Position numbers and translations under genes: made by a program. Positions 27,359 through 37,555 of a stretch of 64,000 nucleotides of DNA are shown piece by piece. How positions within the stretch are numbered: the stretch's first letter is position 1; the number at the start of each line of letters is the position of its first letter. The notes beneath the pieces were generated by a model. That model searched no databases. It saw nothing but the letters and a program-made list of their open reading frames with translations, and was not told the origin of the DNA. The DNA lies in contig CAWINS010000073.1 in assembly GCA_963837335.1 (NCBI GenBank), forward strand, positions 1 to 64,000, given 5' to 3'. Source of the stretch: RYN-230 sp963837335. GTDB lineage: Bacteria; Actinomycetota; Actinomycetes; Streptosporangiales; Streptosporangiaceae.

Positions 27359-29102
27359 GTGCGCTACCGCAGCGACCAGTGGTACGGCGGGAACAGCCAA
27401 GGACTCCTACATCCACCGGGCCTGGATGCGCCGCGGCCTGCCGCGCAGCGCGTTCACCGGGCGGCCGCAGATCGCGATCGCGAACACCGCCTCCGATCTC
27501 ACCCCGTGCAACAAGCACCTGAACGAGGTGTCGGCCAGTGTCCAGGCGGGCATCTGGGAGGCCGGCGGCATCCCGCTGGACATGCCGGTGATGTCGCTGG
27601 GCGAGACCCTGGTCAAGCCCACCGCCATGCTGTGGCGCAACCTGGCCGCGATGGCCGCCGAGGAGATGATCCGGGCCAACCCGGTGGACGGCGTGGTGCT
27701 GCTCGGCGGCTGCGACAAGACCATCCCCGCGCTGCTGATGGCGGCCGCCTCGGTGGACCTGCCCGCCCTGGTGGTCCCGGGCGGCCCGATGCTCACCGGC
27801 CACTTCCGCGGCGTGCCGCTCGGCTGCGGCACGGACGTGTTCCGGCTGTCTGAGGAGGTCCGCGCCGGCACCCTGGCCGAGCAGGACTTCCTGGCCTCGG
27901 AGTCGGCGATGATCCGCAGCAAGGGGCACTGCAACACGATGGGCACCGCGTCCACCATGGCCTGCATGGCCGAAGCGCTGGGCATGACGCTTCCCGGGGT
28001 GGCCGGCACCCCGGCCCCGGACAGCCGGCTCCTGGAGTCCGCGCACGCCAGCGGCAAGCTGGCGGTGGAACTGGTCGCCGCCGGGCGGACGCCCAGCCAG
28101 ATCCTGAGCCCCGGCTCGTTCCGCAACGCCATCGTGACGCTGGCCGCGATCGGCGGCTCGACGAACGCCGTGGTGCACCTGCTGGCTATCGCCGGGCGGG
28201 CCGGGATACCCCTGTCCCTGGACGACTTCGATACGCTCGGCGCCGAGGTGCCGTTGCTGGTGGACCTGGCCCCGGCCGGGCGTTACCTGATGGACGACCT
28301 GTACCGGGCGGGCGGCCTGCTCGCCGTGCTCCGTGAGGTGTCGGACCTGCTCGACCCGGACGCGCTCACGGTCAGCGGCCGCCCGCTGGCCGCCCACCTG
28401 GGTGAGGCCAGGATCTGGGACGAGACGGTGATCCGGCCGCGGTCCGCGCCGTTGCAGGAGAAGGCCGGGATCGCGGTGCTCCGGGGCAGCCTGGCGCCCG
28501 GCGGCGCGGTGATCAAGCCCGCCGCCGCGACCAAGGAACTGCTCGTCCACCGGGGCCCGGCGGTGGTGTTCGACAGCATCGAGGACATGCGGGCCCGGCT
28601 GGATGACCCGGACCTGGACGTTACTGAGGATTCGGTCCTGGTGCTGCGGGGCTGCGGCCCGCGCGGGTACCCGGGCATGCCCGAGGTCGGCAACATGCCG
28701 ATCCCGGCCAAGCTGCTGGCCCGGGGCGTGCGGGACATGGTGCGGGTCAGCGACGCCCGGATGAGCGGCACCGCCTACGGCACGGTGGTCCTGCACACCG
28801 TGCCCGAGGGGGCGGCGGGCGGCCCGCTGGCCCTGGTCCGGGACGGTGACCCGGTCGTGCTGGACGTGCCCGGCCGCCGGCTGGATCTCGACGTGCCGCC
28901 GGCCGAACTCGCGCGCCGCGAGCCCGCCCCCGCCATGACCGCGGCGCTGCCCGGCCCGAACCGCGGCTGGCAGCGCCTCTACATCGACCACGTCATGCAG
29001 GCCGACCAGGGCGCCGACCTGGATTTCCTGGTCGGCTCCAGCGGCCACGAGGTAACCCGCGACTCCCACTGGCCCGGACCGCGGACTTCACCTCCAGGTT
29101 AG
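27359..29102 (+). CDS. IlvD/Edd-family sugar-acid dehydratase, copy 1 (one-base shift near 27395)
   Basis: About 580 residues. Begins RYRSDQWYGGN; one extra base near 27395, compared with copy 2, breaks the first 15 codons from the rest. Iron-sulfur ligands are in LLGGCDKTIPALLMAAAS and KGHCNTMGTASTMACMAEAL. The active-site segment is SDARMSGTAYGTVVLH. The order of motifs and the N-terminal RSDQWYG resemble L-arabinonate/pentonate dehydratase more than acetohydroxy-acid dehydratase, giving a 2-keto-3-deoxy acid as product. The natural end is ...HEVTRDSH followed by stop in copy 2; here the stop TGA has become TGG, adding about ten residues. Confidence 0.85.
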
Positions 29103-29149
29103 CGACGGCGTCTCGAGGGCCCGCCGCGGGCCGGGAAAGAGGCTGCTGA

Positions 29150-30870
29150 GTGCGCTACCGCAGCGACCAGTGGTACGGCGGGAACGGCAAGGACTCCTAT
29201 ATCCACCGCGCCTGGATGCGCCGCGGCCTGCCGCGCAGCGCGTTCACCGGGCGGCCGCAGATCGCGATCGCGAACACCGCCTCCGATCTCACCCCGTGCA
29301 ACAAGCACCTGAACGAGGTGTCGGCCAGTGTCCAGGCGGGCATCTGGGAGGCCGGCGGCATCCCGCTGGACATGCCGGTGATGTCGCTGGGCGAGACCCT
29401 GGTCAAGCCCGACCGCCATGCTGTGGCGCAACCTGGCCGCGATGGCCGCCGAGGAGATGATCCGGGCCAACCCGGTGGACGGCGTGGTGCTGCTCGGCGG
29501 CTGCGACAAGACCATCCCCGCGCTGCTGATGGCGGCCGCCTCGGTGGACCTGCCAGCACGTGATGATGCCCGGGCGGCCCGATGGTCACCGGCCACTTCC
29601 GCGGCGTGCCGCTGGGCTGCGGCACGGACGTGTGCCGGCTGTCCGAGGAGGTCCGCGCCGGCACCCTGGCCGAGCAGGACTTCCTGGCCTCGGAATCGGC
29701 GATGATCCGCAGCAAGGGGCACTGCAACACGATGGGCACCGCGTCCACCATGGCCTGCATGGCCGAAGCGCTGGGCATGACGCTGCCCGGGGTGGCCGGC
29801 ACCCCGGCCCCGGACAGCCGGCTCCTGGAGTCCGCGCACGCCAGCGGCAAGCTGGCGGTGGAACTGGTCGCCGCCGGGCGGACGCCCAGCCAGGTCCTGA
29901 GCCCCGGCTCGTTCCGCAACGCCATCGTGGCGCTGGCCGCGATCGGCGGCTCGACGAACGCCGTGGTGCACCTGCTGGCTATCGCCGGGCGGGCTCGGGA
30001 TGACCCTGTCCCTGGACGACTTCGACACGCTCGGCGCCGAGGTGCCGTTGCTGGTGGACCTGGCCCCGGCCGGGCGTTACCTGATGGACGACCTGTACCG
30101 GGCCGGCGGCCTGCTCGCCGTGCTCCGTGAGGTGTCGGACCTGCTCGACCCGGACGCGCTCACGGTCAGCGGCCGCCCGCTGGCCGCCCACCTGGGCGAG
30201 GCCAGGATCTGGGACGAGACGGTGATCCGGCCGCGGTCCGCGCCGTTGCAGGACGAAGGCCGGGATCGCGGTGCTCCGGGGCAGCCTGGCGCCCGGCGGC
30301 GCGGTGATCAAGCCGGCCGCCGCGACCAAGGAACTGCTCGTGCACCGGGGCCGGGCGGTGGTGTTCGACAGCATCGAGGACATGCGGGCCCGGCTGGATG
30401 ACCCGGACCTGGACGTCGATGAGGATTCGGTGCTGGTGCTGCGGGGCTGCGGCCCGCGAGGGATACCCGGGCATGCCCGAGGTCGGCAACATGCCGATGC
30501 CCGGCCAAGCTGCTCGCCCGGGGCGTGCGGGACATGGTGCGGGTCAGCGACGCCCGGATGAGCGGCACCGCCTACGGCACGGTGGTCCTGCACACCGTGC
30601 CCGAGGGGGCGGCGGGCGGCCCGCTGGCCCTGGTCCGCGACGGTGACCCGGTCGTGCTGGACGTACCCGGCCGCCGGCTGGATCTCGACGTGCCGCCGGA
30701 GCCGAACTCGCGCGCCGCGAGCCCGCCCCGCCATGACCGCGGCGCTGCCCGGCCCGCACCGCGGCTGGCAGCGCCTCTACATCGACCACGTCATGCAGGC
30801 CGACCGGGGCGCCGACCTGGATTTCCTGGTCGGCTCCAGCGGCCACGAGGTAACCCGCGACTCCCACTGA
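29150..30870 (+). pseudogene. IlvD/Edd-family dehydratase, copy 2 (many apparent frameshifts)
   Basis: Same gene as copy 1, starting with GTG at 29150 and keeping the correct 5' frame through RYRSDQWYGGNGKDSYIHRA. Shifts follow near 29412 (an extra base in AAGCCCGACC), about 29560 (the PALVVPGG segment is replaced by an out-of-frame patch), 29995, 30253, 30463-30505 and 30700. All active-site peptides exist in one frame or another and the final TGA (HEVTRDSH stop) is intact. Either a decaying duplicate or a copy with poor consensus quality. If intact it would be a second sugar-acid dehydratase. Confidence 0.8.
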
Positions 30871-30918
30871 CGGCGCCGCCCCCGGCCCCGCCGGGCTCCC
30901 GCCCCGCCCCTTCGATGA

Positions 30919-31725
30919 TCAGGTGCAATATCTGACCCCTGACCCCTCTTTTTGACCGTGATCATGAAAGAGGCGCGTCGCCCGGCTGGGCCCGGGGGGG
31001 CAGGTGGTGGTGGTGCTGCGGGGCCAGCCGGGGTCCGGGCGCAGGTCGCCCCAGATGGGGATGGCCAGCACCAGGACGCCGATGACCGGGGTGACAACCC
31101 AGGCCGAAACGTTCTTGCGCACCCCGGCCCGGCGGAACCTGGCCCACTGCACGATGAGCGCGATGTTGGCCATCAGGTACATCAGGACCAGGCCGAGGAT
31201 CCCGTACGTGCTCAGCAGGCGGACGGCGGTGCCTGGATCGGTGAACGCGGTGGAGATGACCCCGATCGCGATGCTGGGCGCCACCAACGCGATGGCCGCG
31301 GTGTGGAGCGGGTTCGGGTCCGACGCCAGCGCGCTGATGTGGCCCGGGCCGAACGCGATGATCAGCGCGTATGAGCAGAACACGTACAGGATCCCGCTGA
31401 TCACCACGATTCCGATGACCGCGAGCGGGACGTTACGCCGCGGGTTGCGGGTCTCCTCGGCCAGGGTGCGGCCGCCTCGAACCGCCGAAAGCGAACCCGC
31501 GAGCGTCCCCGCGATGAAGACGTCCCTGGTCAGGGACCTGGCTGGCAGTGGAACGGTATCCGGACAGCCCGCTGCCTCCCTTCAGCCAGCACGGCGATGG
31601 CCGGCGTCAGAAGCAGGACCGCCTCGAATACGTAGAGCACCACGGTGGTGCGCACGCCGAACTTGAGGCCGATCACCACGGGCGCGACCACCAGGGCGCC
31701 GTACAGGATGAGCCCGCACCGGGCT
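30919..31725 (-). pseudogene. APC-superfamily amino-acid permease remnant
   Basis: The last membrane helices of an amino-acid permease are readable in one frame (MVISGILYVFCSYALIIAF and STYGILGLVLMYLMANIALI). Upstream, TLAEETRNPRRNVPLAVIGI is the classical loop of APC transporters, and a different frame further upstream gives LILYGALVVAPVVIGLKFGV, also permease-like. The N-terminal helices with the substrate-binding GxG motif are absent and the segments are in different frames, so I call it a truncated remnant. The C-terminus ends in an unrelated tail. It sits right after the duplicated dehydratase, which may mark a rearrangement junction. Confidence 0.7.
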
Positions 31726-31811
31726 AAGGGGCGAGTCTCTCCCGCGCCGTCACGGTTCCGTCACTGCACGGTCCTCGGCCAGTCGGCAGCCTGTTCGTGA
31801 CGGACGGCTAG

Positions 31812-32750
31812 TCAGGCTGACGTCCCGGGATGGGCGCGGAGGGCGGCGATCATCCACTCGAAGGCCGGCACGTGCGCCTGGAAGGGGGGCCAGCCGTTGA
31901 TGATGCCGAGCAGCTGCCAGTAGCGCTCGGCCCGGGCGTCCGTGCCCGCCTCCAGGTGCTCCCGCAATTGCGGACGCTGCCGGTCGCCCGGGGTGCCGGC
32001 CAGGATGCGGTCCAGCACCGCGGCGCCGTCATCGGACTCGGGCGCCAATCCCTGCTCGGCGGCCGGGCCGGCGTGCTCCAGGACCCGGGCCACGAAGTCC
32101 GGCGTCTGGGCCTCTTCCTCGTCCGTCACCGGGTCCGCCGCCCGGGCCCGCGCCCCCTGCTCGGCCATGGCCCGGATGCGGCGGCGGAACCCCGGGTCCT
32201 GGACGAGCTCGGCCAGCTCCACCCAGGCGTCCACCTGCTCGGGCGACGGGTCGTCAGGCAGATCGGGGGTGGCACGGCGCAGCCGCGCGGCCAGCCCCGT
32301 GTCGGGTTCCAGGCCCGCGAACACCTCATCCACGAAGTCGTTGATGATCTGCTCGCGTTCCTGCGCGGACAGCGTGGCCAGCTTGTTCATCAGGGTCATC
32401 TCCTCGGTTCCTGGTTTCCTCCGCGCCACCGTGGCCAGTACGGCCCGGCGCAGCCGGAGCGTCCGGATCTGCGTGTCCAGCGCCTCCACGTGGGTGGCGG
32501 CTACCTCGGCCACGGTGGCCTGGCGGTCCAGCACGCGCCGCACTTCGGCGAGCCCCAGGCCCAGCTCGCGGAGCGTGGCGACCAGCTCCAGCCGGGCCAC
32601 GGCGGCCGCGTCGTAGCGCCGGTGGTCGCGGCCGGTGCGGCCGGCCGGCGGCACGGCGCCGATGTCGGACCAGTACCGGATGGTGCGGACCGGCAGCCCG
32701 GTGCGCTGGGCCAGCTGGCCGATGGTCAGCATCGTGGCGGCATCGTCCAT
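31812..32750 (-). CDS. MerR-family transcriptional regulator
   Basis: 312 residues. The N-terminal MerR HTH is clear: LTIGQLAQRTGLPVRTIRYW, then DIGAVPPAGRTGRDHRRYDAAA, followed by the dimerisation helix region (LRELGLGLAEVRRVLDRQ, VEALDTQIRTLRLRRAVL). The long C-terminal domain (about 190 aa, rich in Asp, Glu and Arg) has no recognised effector motif. The regulator is divergent from the ligD ligase gene by 187 bp. Confidence 0.9.
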   Translation of the reverse strand: MDDAATMLTIGQLAQRTGLPVRTIRYWSDIGAVPPAGRTGRDHRRYDAAAVARLELVATLRELGLGLAEVRRVLDRQATVAEVAATHVEALDTQIRTLRLRRAVLATVARRKPGTEEMTLMNKLATLSAQEREQIINDFVDEVFAGLEPDTGLAARLRRATPDLPDDPSPEQVDAWVELAELVQDPGFRRRIRAMAEQGARARAADPVTDEEEAQTPDFVARVLEHAGPAAEQGLAPESDDGAAVLDRILAGTPGDRQRPQLREHLEAGTDARAERYWQLLGIINGWPPFQAHVPAFEWMIAALRAHPGTSA

Positions 32751-32937
32751 GGCTGCGAGTCTGGCGTCTCCAGCCGCTGGAGATGCAACCCCTTTCCCCC
32801 GCGCGTCCGGACCCGCCGCCTGGACCGCTGCCCGGACCCGCCCGCCCGGCCGGGCCGGCCATAGGGCACGCTTGGCGGGTGAGCTGCCCGCAGCGGGGAA
32901 AGAGCATCAACGACACCACCGGGGGTGACGCGGGGCG

Positions 32938-33915
32938 ATGGCCGGAAACAACGGCAAGCCAGCCTGGTTCGAGCCGGAGCTGGCCACGCTGACCAAGGAC
33001 CGGTTCTCCGACCCGGCCTGGATGTACGAGCGCAAGCTGGACGGCGAGCGGTGCCTGGCCTTCCGCGACGGCGACCAGGTCCGGCTGATGACCCGCAACC
33101 GGAAGATGGTCGCCAGCACCTACCCCGAGCTCGTCGAGGCGCTGGGCGCGCAGCAGTCCGGCGATTTCGTGGTCGACGGCGAGGTGGTCGCGTTCGACCA
33201 CGGCCAGACCCGCTTCGCCCAGCTGCAGCAGCGGATGCAGCAGGCCCACCCGTCCGCGGATCAGCTGCGTACCGTGCCGGTCCAGTACTACATCTTCGAC
33301 GTGCTGTGGGCCGACGGCACGGACCTGCGCCCGCAGCCACTGCGGGAGCGTAAGCAGCGGCTGCGCGAGCTGCTGGACTTCGCCGACCCGCTGCGCTTCA
33401 CCGAGCACCGGGTCGGCGACGGGGTCGAGTTCTACTCCGAGGCCTGCCGCCTGGGCTGGGAGGGGCTCATCGCCAAGCGGGCCGGCGCCCCCTACCAGGC
33501 CGGCCGGACCAAGGACTGGCTGAAGTTCAAGTGCGAGAACAACCAGGAGCTGGTCATCGGCGGGTTCACCGACCCGCAGGGCACCCGCACCGGCCTCGGC
33601 GCCCTGCTGCTCGGGTACTACAACAGTGACGGGCAGCTGGTCTACGCGGGCAAGGTGGGGACCGGGTTCAACCAGCAGACGCTGGACCTGCTGCACACCG
33701 AGCTGAGCGCGATGGCGCAGGACCGCAGCCCGTTCGAGGCCGGCGATCTGCCCCGCGAGCGCGGGGTGCACTGGACCCGGCCCCAGCTCGTCGCGGAGAT
33801 CGGCTTCAGCGAATGGACCACGGACGGGCGGCTGCGCCACCCCAGGTTCCAGGGACTCCGCCGGGACAAGAGCCCGGCCGAGGTGATCCGGGAGGTTCCG
33901 CAAGCTTATGGCTAG
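32938..33915 (+). CDS. ATP-dependent DNA ligase, LigD ligase-domain type
   Basis: 325 residues. Adenylation motif I is YERKLDGERC, where the Lys of KLDG forms the AMP adduct. Motif III is VVDGEVVAFD, motif IV is EGLIAKRAGAPY, and motif V is DWLKFKC. The C-terminal OB-fold follows (LVIGGFTDPQGTRTGLGALL). It seals broken ends in non-homologous end joining together with Ku and a LigD polymerase. Here the polymerase domain is a separate gene that starts 8 bp before this stop, so the two are translated together. Ku is not in the window. Confidence 0.93.
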   Translation: MAGNNGKPAWFEPELATLTKDRFSDPAWMYERKLDGERCLAFRDGDQVRLMTRNRKMVASTYPELVEALGAQQSGDFVVDGEVVAFDHGQTRFAQLQQRMQQAHPSADQLRTVPVQYYIFDVLWADGTDLRPQPLRERKQRLRELLDFADPLRFTEHRVGDGVEFYSEACRLGWEGLIAKRAGAPYQAGRTKDWLKFKCENNQELVIGGFTDPQGTRTGLGALLLGYYNSDGQLVYAGKVGTGFNQQTLDLLHTELSAMAQDRSPFEAGDLPRERGVHWTRPQLVAEIGFSEWTTDGRLRHPRFQGLRRDKSPAEVIREVPQAYG

Positions 33916-34861
33916 CACGACGACCCGTGAGCAGCTGAAGGTCGGGCGGCTGACCGTCGCCCTGTCCAACACCGGCAAGGTGCTCTTCCCTGACGGCGGG
34001 ATCACCAAGGGCGAGCTCATCGGGTACTACCAGGCCGCCGCCGAGCAGATGCTGCCTTACCTGCGGGAGCGTCCGCTGGCGATGGCCCGCTACCCGGACG
34101 GGATCACCGGCGAGCGCATCTTCCAGAAGAACGTGGGCCGCCATTTCCCGGACTGGATCCCCCGGGTCGAGGTGGGCAAGCAGGGCGGCAAGCTGAGCCA
34201 GGTGGTCTGCGCCAAGGCCGCCGACCTGGTCTACCTGGCCAATCAGGCCGCCATCGAGCTGCACCCGTTCCTGAGCCGGGTCGGACGACAGGACGAGCCC
34301 GACCAGCTGCACCGGCCCGACATGCTGATCTTCGACCTTGACCCGCCCGACGGCGGCCACTTCGAGGCGGTCCGGACCGCCGCGCTCCGGCTCCGCGAGA
34401 TCCTCGAGGACCTGGGGCTGACCGCGTTCGTGAAGACCACCGGCAGCAAGGGCCTGCATGTGCAGGTCCCGCTGAACGGCCGGGAGGAATTCGACCCGGT
34501 GCGCGAGTTCGCCCACCAGGTGGCCGAGGTGCTCGCCGCGGCCGAGCCGGATCTGGTCACCGTGGAGCAGCGCAAGGATGCCCGGCACGGCCGGGTGTAC
34601 GCGGACATCATGCGCAACGCCTACGCCCAGACCGCGGTGGCGGCGTACTCGGTCCGGGCCCGCCCGCATGCCCCGGTCGCGACCCCGGTGAGCTGGGACG
34701 AGGTGGCCGACCCGGCGCTCGCCGCGGACAGTTTCACCCTGCGCGCCATGCCGGACCGGCTGGCCCAGCTGGCCAAGGCCGGCGACCCGTGGGCCGGGAT
34801 GTCCCGGCACCGCCAGGGACTGAGCCGCCCGCGGCGCCTGCTGGCCCGCAGGCAGCCGTGA
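33908..34861 (+). CDS. LigD polymerase (primase-like) domain protein
   Basis: 317 residues, AEP superfamily. Conserved N-terminal LSNTGKVLFPDGGITKGELI and ARYPDGITGERIFQKNVG. The catalytic metal-binding DxD is in MLIFDLDPPDG, the third conserved acidic/His region in TGSKGLHVQVPL, and EQRKDARHGRVYADIMRNA closes the domain. The enzyme adds ribo- or deoxynucleotides at breaks held by Ku. The ATG overlaps the ligase stop by eight bases; the overlap and conserved order show that the two gene products act together. Confidence 0.92.
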   Translation: MASTTTREQLKVGRLTVALSNTGKVLFPDGGITKGELIGYYQAAAEQMLPYLRERPLAMARYPDGITGERIFQKNVGRHFPDWIPRVEVGKQGGKLSQVVCAKAADLVYLANQAAIELHPFLSRVGRQDEPDQLHRPDMLIFDLDPPDGGHFEAVRTAALRLREILEDLGLTAFVKTTGSKGLHVQVPLNGREEFDPVREFAHQVAEVLAAAEPDLVTVEQRKDARHGRVYADIMRNAYAQTAVAAYSVRARPHAPVATPVSWDEVADPALAADSFTLRAMPDRLAQLAKAGDPWAGMSRHRQGLSRPRRLLARRQP

Positions 34862-34979
34862 CCGGGGAGGGTGAGCAGGCCGGGAGGGCGTTAGGGAAGA
34901 AGTAGGGTCTCGGGTTGCGGTGCAAGCTGCGGAGCCGGGCCGGCCAGGCCGTTGCGGCCCACGGAAGCGAGGTGTGCTG

Positions 34980-35486
34980 GTGAACATCGGCGAGTTGCTG
35001 GCCGAGGAGTTCGGCCGGATCCACGGGGTGGTGCTGGGCGCGGTGCGCGGGCTTTCCGAGGATCAGCTGGCGTTCCGGCCCGATGACCGGTGCAATTCGA
35101 TCGCGTGGCTGATCTGGCACCTGACCCGGATCCAGGACGACCACGTCGCCGACGTGGCCGGGACGGAGCAGGCCTGGATGGCGGAGGGCTGGGCCGGCCG
35201 GTTCGGGCTGCCCTTCCCGCCGGCCGAGACCGGGTACGGGCACACCAGCGCGGAGGTCGCGGCGGTGCGGGTGCCCGCCGACCTGCTGGTCGGATACCAC
35301 GAGGCCGTGTTCGGGCACACGGTCAAGTACGTGCAGGGCCTGGCCGAGACGGATCTGGACCGGGTGGTGGACGAGCACTGGGACCCGCCGGTCACGCTGG
35401 GCGTCCGGCTGGTCAGCGTGGTCTCCGATGACCTGCAGCATGGTGGTCAGGCCGCCTACGTGCGCGGGATGCTGCCCGCCCGCTGA
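34980..35486 (+). CDS. DinB-like / DUF664-type protein
   Basis: 168 residues, four-helix-bundle type. Begins with NIGELLAEEFGRIHGVVLGA; metal-binding His are in IWHLTRIQDDHVAD and near the C-terminus DDLQHGGQAAYVRGML. These helices and His positions fit the DinB-2/DUF664 group, some members of which are thiol transferases (mycothiol-dependent). The start GTG at 34980 is chosen because AGCGAGG lies seven bases upstream; a GTG two codons earlier is possible. It follows the NHEJ genes on the same strand after 118 bp, but has no proven link. Confidence 0.75.
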   Translation: MNIGELLAEEFGRIHGVVLGAVRGLSEDQLAFRPDDRCNSIAWLIWHLTRIQDDHVADVAGTEQAWMAEGWAGRFGLPFPPAETGYGHTSAEVAAVRVPADLLVGYHEAVFGHTVKYVQGLAETDLDRVVDEHWDPPVTLGVRLVSVVSDDLQHGGQAAYVRGMLPAR

Positions 35487-35536
35487 GCGGGCCAGCCAGC
35501 TAGCCAGCCCGCGGTCGGCAGCCGGCCGCGCCAGGC

Positions 35537-37555
35537 TCAGGCCGGGCCGAACAGGGAGTCGAGCGCGGCGTCGATCGTCGCGGCGAGCGGCCCGATCTTC
35601 GGCAGCACCGGCTCGGGCGGGGTCGCGTCCACGGCGTCGCACTCGGCCAGGGCGGCCGGGTCGAGGAACCGGGTCAGCTGGCCGTAGCCGTGCCGGTCGT
35701 CGGTGGCCATCCGGTGATGATGCATCCGCAGCGGCGCGTACAGGTACAGCTGATCCCGCGCCCGGGTCACCGCCACGTAGAACAGCCGCCGTTCCTCCTC
35801 CAGCCCGGCCCGGCTGGACAAGGCCATGTCGCTGGGCACGGCCCCGTCCACCAGGTGCAGCAGATGCACCACGGGCCATTCCAGTCCCTTGGCCGAGTGG
35901 ATCGTGGACAACACCAGGTAGTCGTCGTCCAGCCGCGGCGGGCCGGCCAGGTCCGACGCGGACACCGGCGGGTCGAGGGCCAGCTCGACCAGCGCGTCGT
36001 GCAGCGAAGGGCGGGTCGCGGCCGCGTCGACCAGGCGTTGCAGGTCAGCGATCCGGATCCCGGCGTCCGGGTAGCGCTCGCGGATCGGGGCGTCCAGCGC
36101 GGTCAGGATGCCCGTGGCCCGGTCCGCGGTGCGCTCCCGTCCCGCGGCGTCGGCCAGGCAGGACATGGTGTCCGCCACGGCCGCGCGGGCCCGCGGGGGC
36201 AGCACGTCGGTCGCGTCCTTCCAGTGCTCCCACAGCTGCGGGTCGCCCAGGCCCAGGGCCCCGATGAAACGGCGGGCGTGCACCGGCCCGATGCCTTCGT
36301 GCAGCCGGAGCAGCCGGAACCAGGCCAGGTCGTCCGCGGGGTTGGTCACCACCCGCGCGGCGGCCATGAAGTCCTTCACGTGCGCGGCTTCGGTGAACCG
36401 GATGCCGCCGTACTTGATGAACGGGATGCGCCGGACCGAGAGCTCGATCTCCAGCACGTCGCTGTGCGTGGCCGCGCGCATCAGCACGGCCTGGTCGCGC
36501 AGGTCGGCCCCGGCCTCGCGGGCCTCCAGCACCCGGCCGCAGATCTCCCGGGCCTGGGTCGCCTCGTCGTGGCAGCGGACCAGCTGGGGACGCGCCCCGG
36601 TCCCGCGCTCCGCGCGCAGGGCCAGCTCCAGGCCCTCGGACTGCGGCCGGACCGTGTTGGCCAGCCGCAGCACCGCGTCCTTGGACCGGTAGTTGCGGGC
36701 CAGCCGGACGACCTCCAGGTCCGGGTAGTCCGCGGCCAGCGCGCGCAGGTGGGCCGGGTCGGCGCCGCGGAAGGCATAGATGGCCTGCGCGTCGTCGCCC
36801 ACGCAGGTCAGGCCCGGGCCCTCGGGCCGCAGCAGCCGGACGATGTCGGCCTGGATCGCGTTGACGTCCTGGTACTCGTCGACCAGGACGGCGTCGAACA
36901 TGCCGCGCAGCACCGGGCCCGCCGCGGCGTCGGCCAGCGCGGCGCGCCACAGCAGCAGCAGGTCGTCGAAGTCGACCAGGCCGTGCTGGCGTTTGTGCGC
37001 GGTGTAGGCCCGGAACAGGCCGGCCAGCTCGGTCTCGAAGCCGGCCACCCACGGGAACTGCGCCTTGATCACCTCGGGCACCGGGGCGCGGGTGTTCACG
37101 CACCGGGTGTAGATGTCCGCGCAGGTGCCGGCCCGGGGCGCCCGGCGCTGGCTGGTGACCAGGCCGTTCTCGGCCCGCAGGGTGTCCATCAGGTTGGTCA
37201 CGTCGGGCGGGTCGATGACGCTGAACTCCGGCGGCAGCGAGAACGACTCGGCGTGCGCCCGGATGATCTGATGGGCTACCGCGTGGAAGGTGCCGCCGAC
37301 GACCCGGTCGGCGGCGCTCGCGCCGCGCGGCGTGACCCGGGCCAGCATGTCGTCCGCGGCCCGGCGGGTGAACGTCAGCAGCAGGATCCGGCTGGCCGGC
37401 GTGCCCTGGCTGCGCAGCCAGCCCGCCCGGGCGACCAGGGTCCGGGTCTTGCCGGTGCCCGCCCCGGCCAGGACCAGCAGCGGCCCGGACTGATGCGTGG
37501 CCGCCCGGCGCTGGTCGTCGTTGAGCCCGTCAAGGACATCCGCCGGTTCGAACAT
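35537..37555 (-). CDS. UvrD/Rep-family DNA helicase
   Basis: 672-residue superfamily-1A helicase. Motif I is LAGAGTGKTRTL, motif Ia ILLLTFTRRAADDM, motif II VLVDEYQD, motif III VGDDAQAIYAFRGAD, motif IV VRLARNYRS, motif V STIHSAKGLEWPVVHLL and motif VI FYVAVTRARDQLYLY. Length and spacing match UvrD/PcrA-type enzymes (somewhat shorter than PcrA), so a role in repair or replication-fork rescue is likely. The N-terminal DDQRRAATHQSGPLLV supports the ATG at 37555. Its neighbours are the LigD genes, giving this block a DNA-repair flavour. Confidence 0.93.
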   Translation of the reverse strand: MFEPADVLDGLNDDQRRAATHQSGPLLVLAGAGTGKTRTLVARAGWLRSQGTPASRILLLTFTRRAADDMLARVTPRGASAADRVVGGTFHAVAHQIIRAHAESFSLPPEFSVIDPPDVTNLMDTLRAENGLVTSQRRAPRAGTCADIYTRCVNTRAPVPEVIKAQFPWVAGFETELAGLFRAYTAHKRQHGLVDFDDLLLLWRAALADAAAGPVLRGMFDAVLVDEYQDVNAIQADIVRLLRPEGPGLTCVGDDAQAIYAFRGADPAHLRALAADYPDLEVVRLARNYRSKDAVLRLANTVRPQSEGLELALRAERGTGARPQLVRCHDEATQAREICGRVLEAREAGADLRDQAVLMRAATHSDVLEIELSVRRIPFIKYGGIRFTEAAHVKDFMAAARVVTNPADDLAWFRLLRLHEGIGPVHARRFIGALGLGDPQLWEHWKDATDVLPPRARAAVADTMSCLADAAGRERTADRATGILTALDAPIRERYPDAGIRIADLQRLVDAAATRPSLHDALVELALDPPVSASDLAGPPRLDDDYLVLSTIHSAKGLEWPVVHLLHLVDGAVPSDMALSSRAGLEEERRLFYVAVTRARDQLYLYAPLRMHHHRMATDDRHGYGQLTRFLDPAALAECDAVDATPPEPVLPKIGPLAATIDAALDSLFGPA

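Larger units (their letters stand above)
27314..30870. repeat. Tandem duplication of an IlvD/Edd gene (two units of about 1.75 kb)
   Basis: The sequence from about 27314 to 29070 is repeated at about 29107-30870 with near identity over both coding and 5' flanking bases (shared GAGGGCCCGCC and CCGGGAAAGAGGCTGCTGAG just upstream of each GTG). Differences are scattered substitutions plus single-base indels, so the copies are not an exact assembly echo. Confidence 0.9.

Noticed and set aside
27207..29069. 620-codon open frame on the minus strand opposite the dehydratase
   Set aside because: It mirrors the real gene in high-G+C DNA; its product is Gly/Arg/His/Gln-rich with no motifs, while the plus strand has complete IlvD/Edd signatures.
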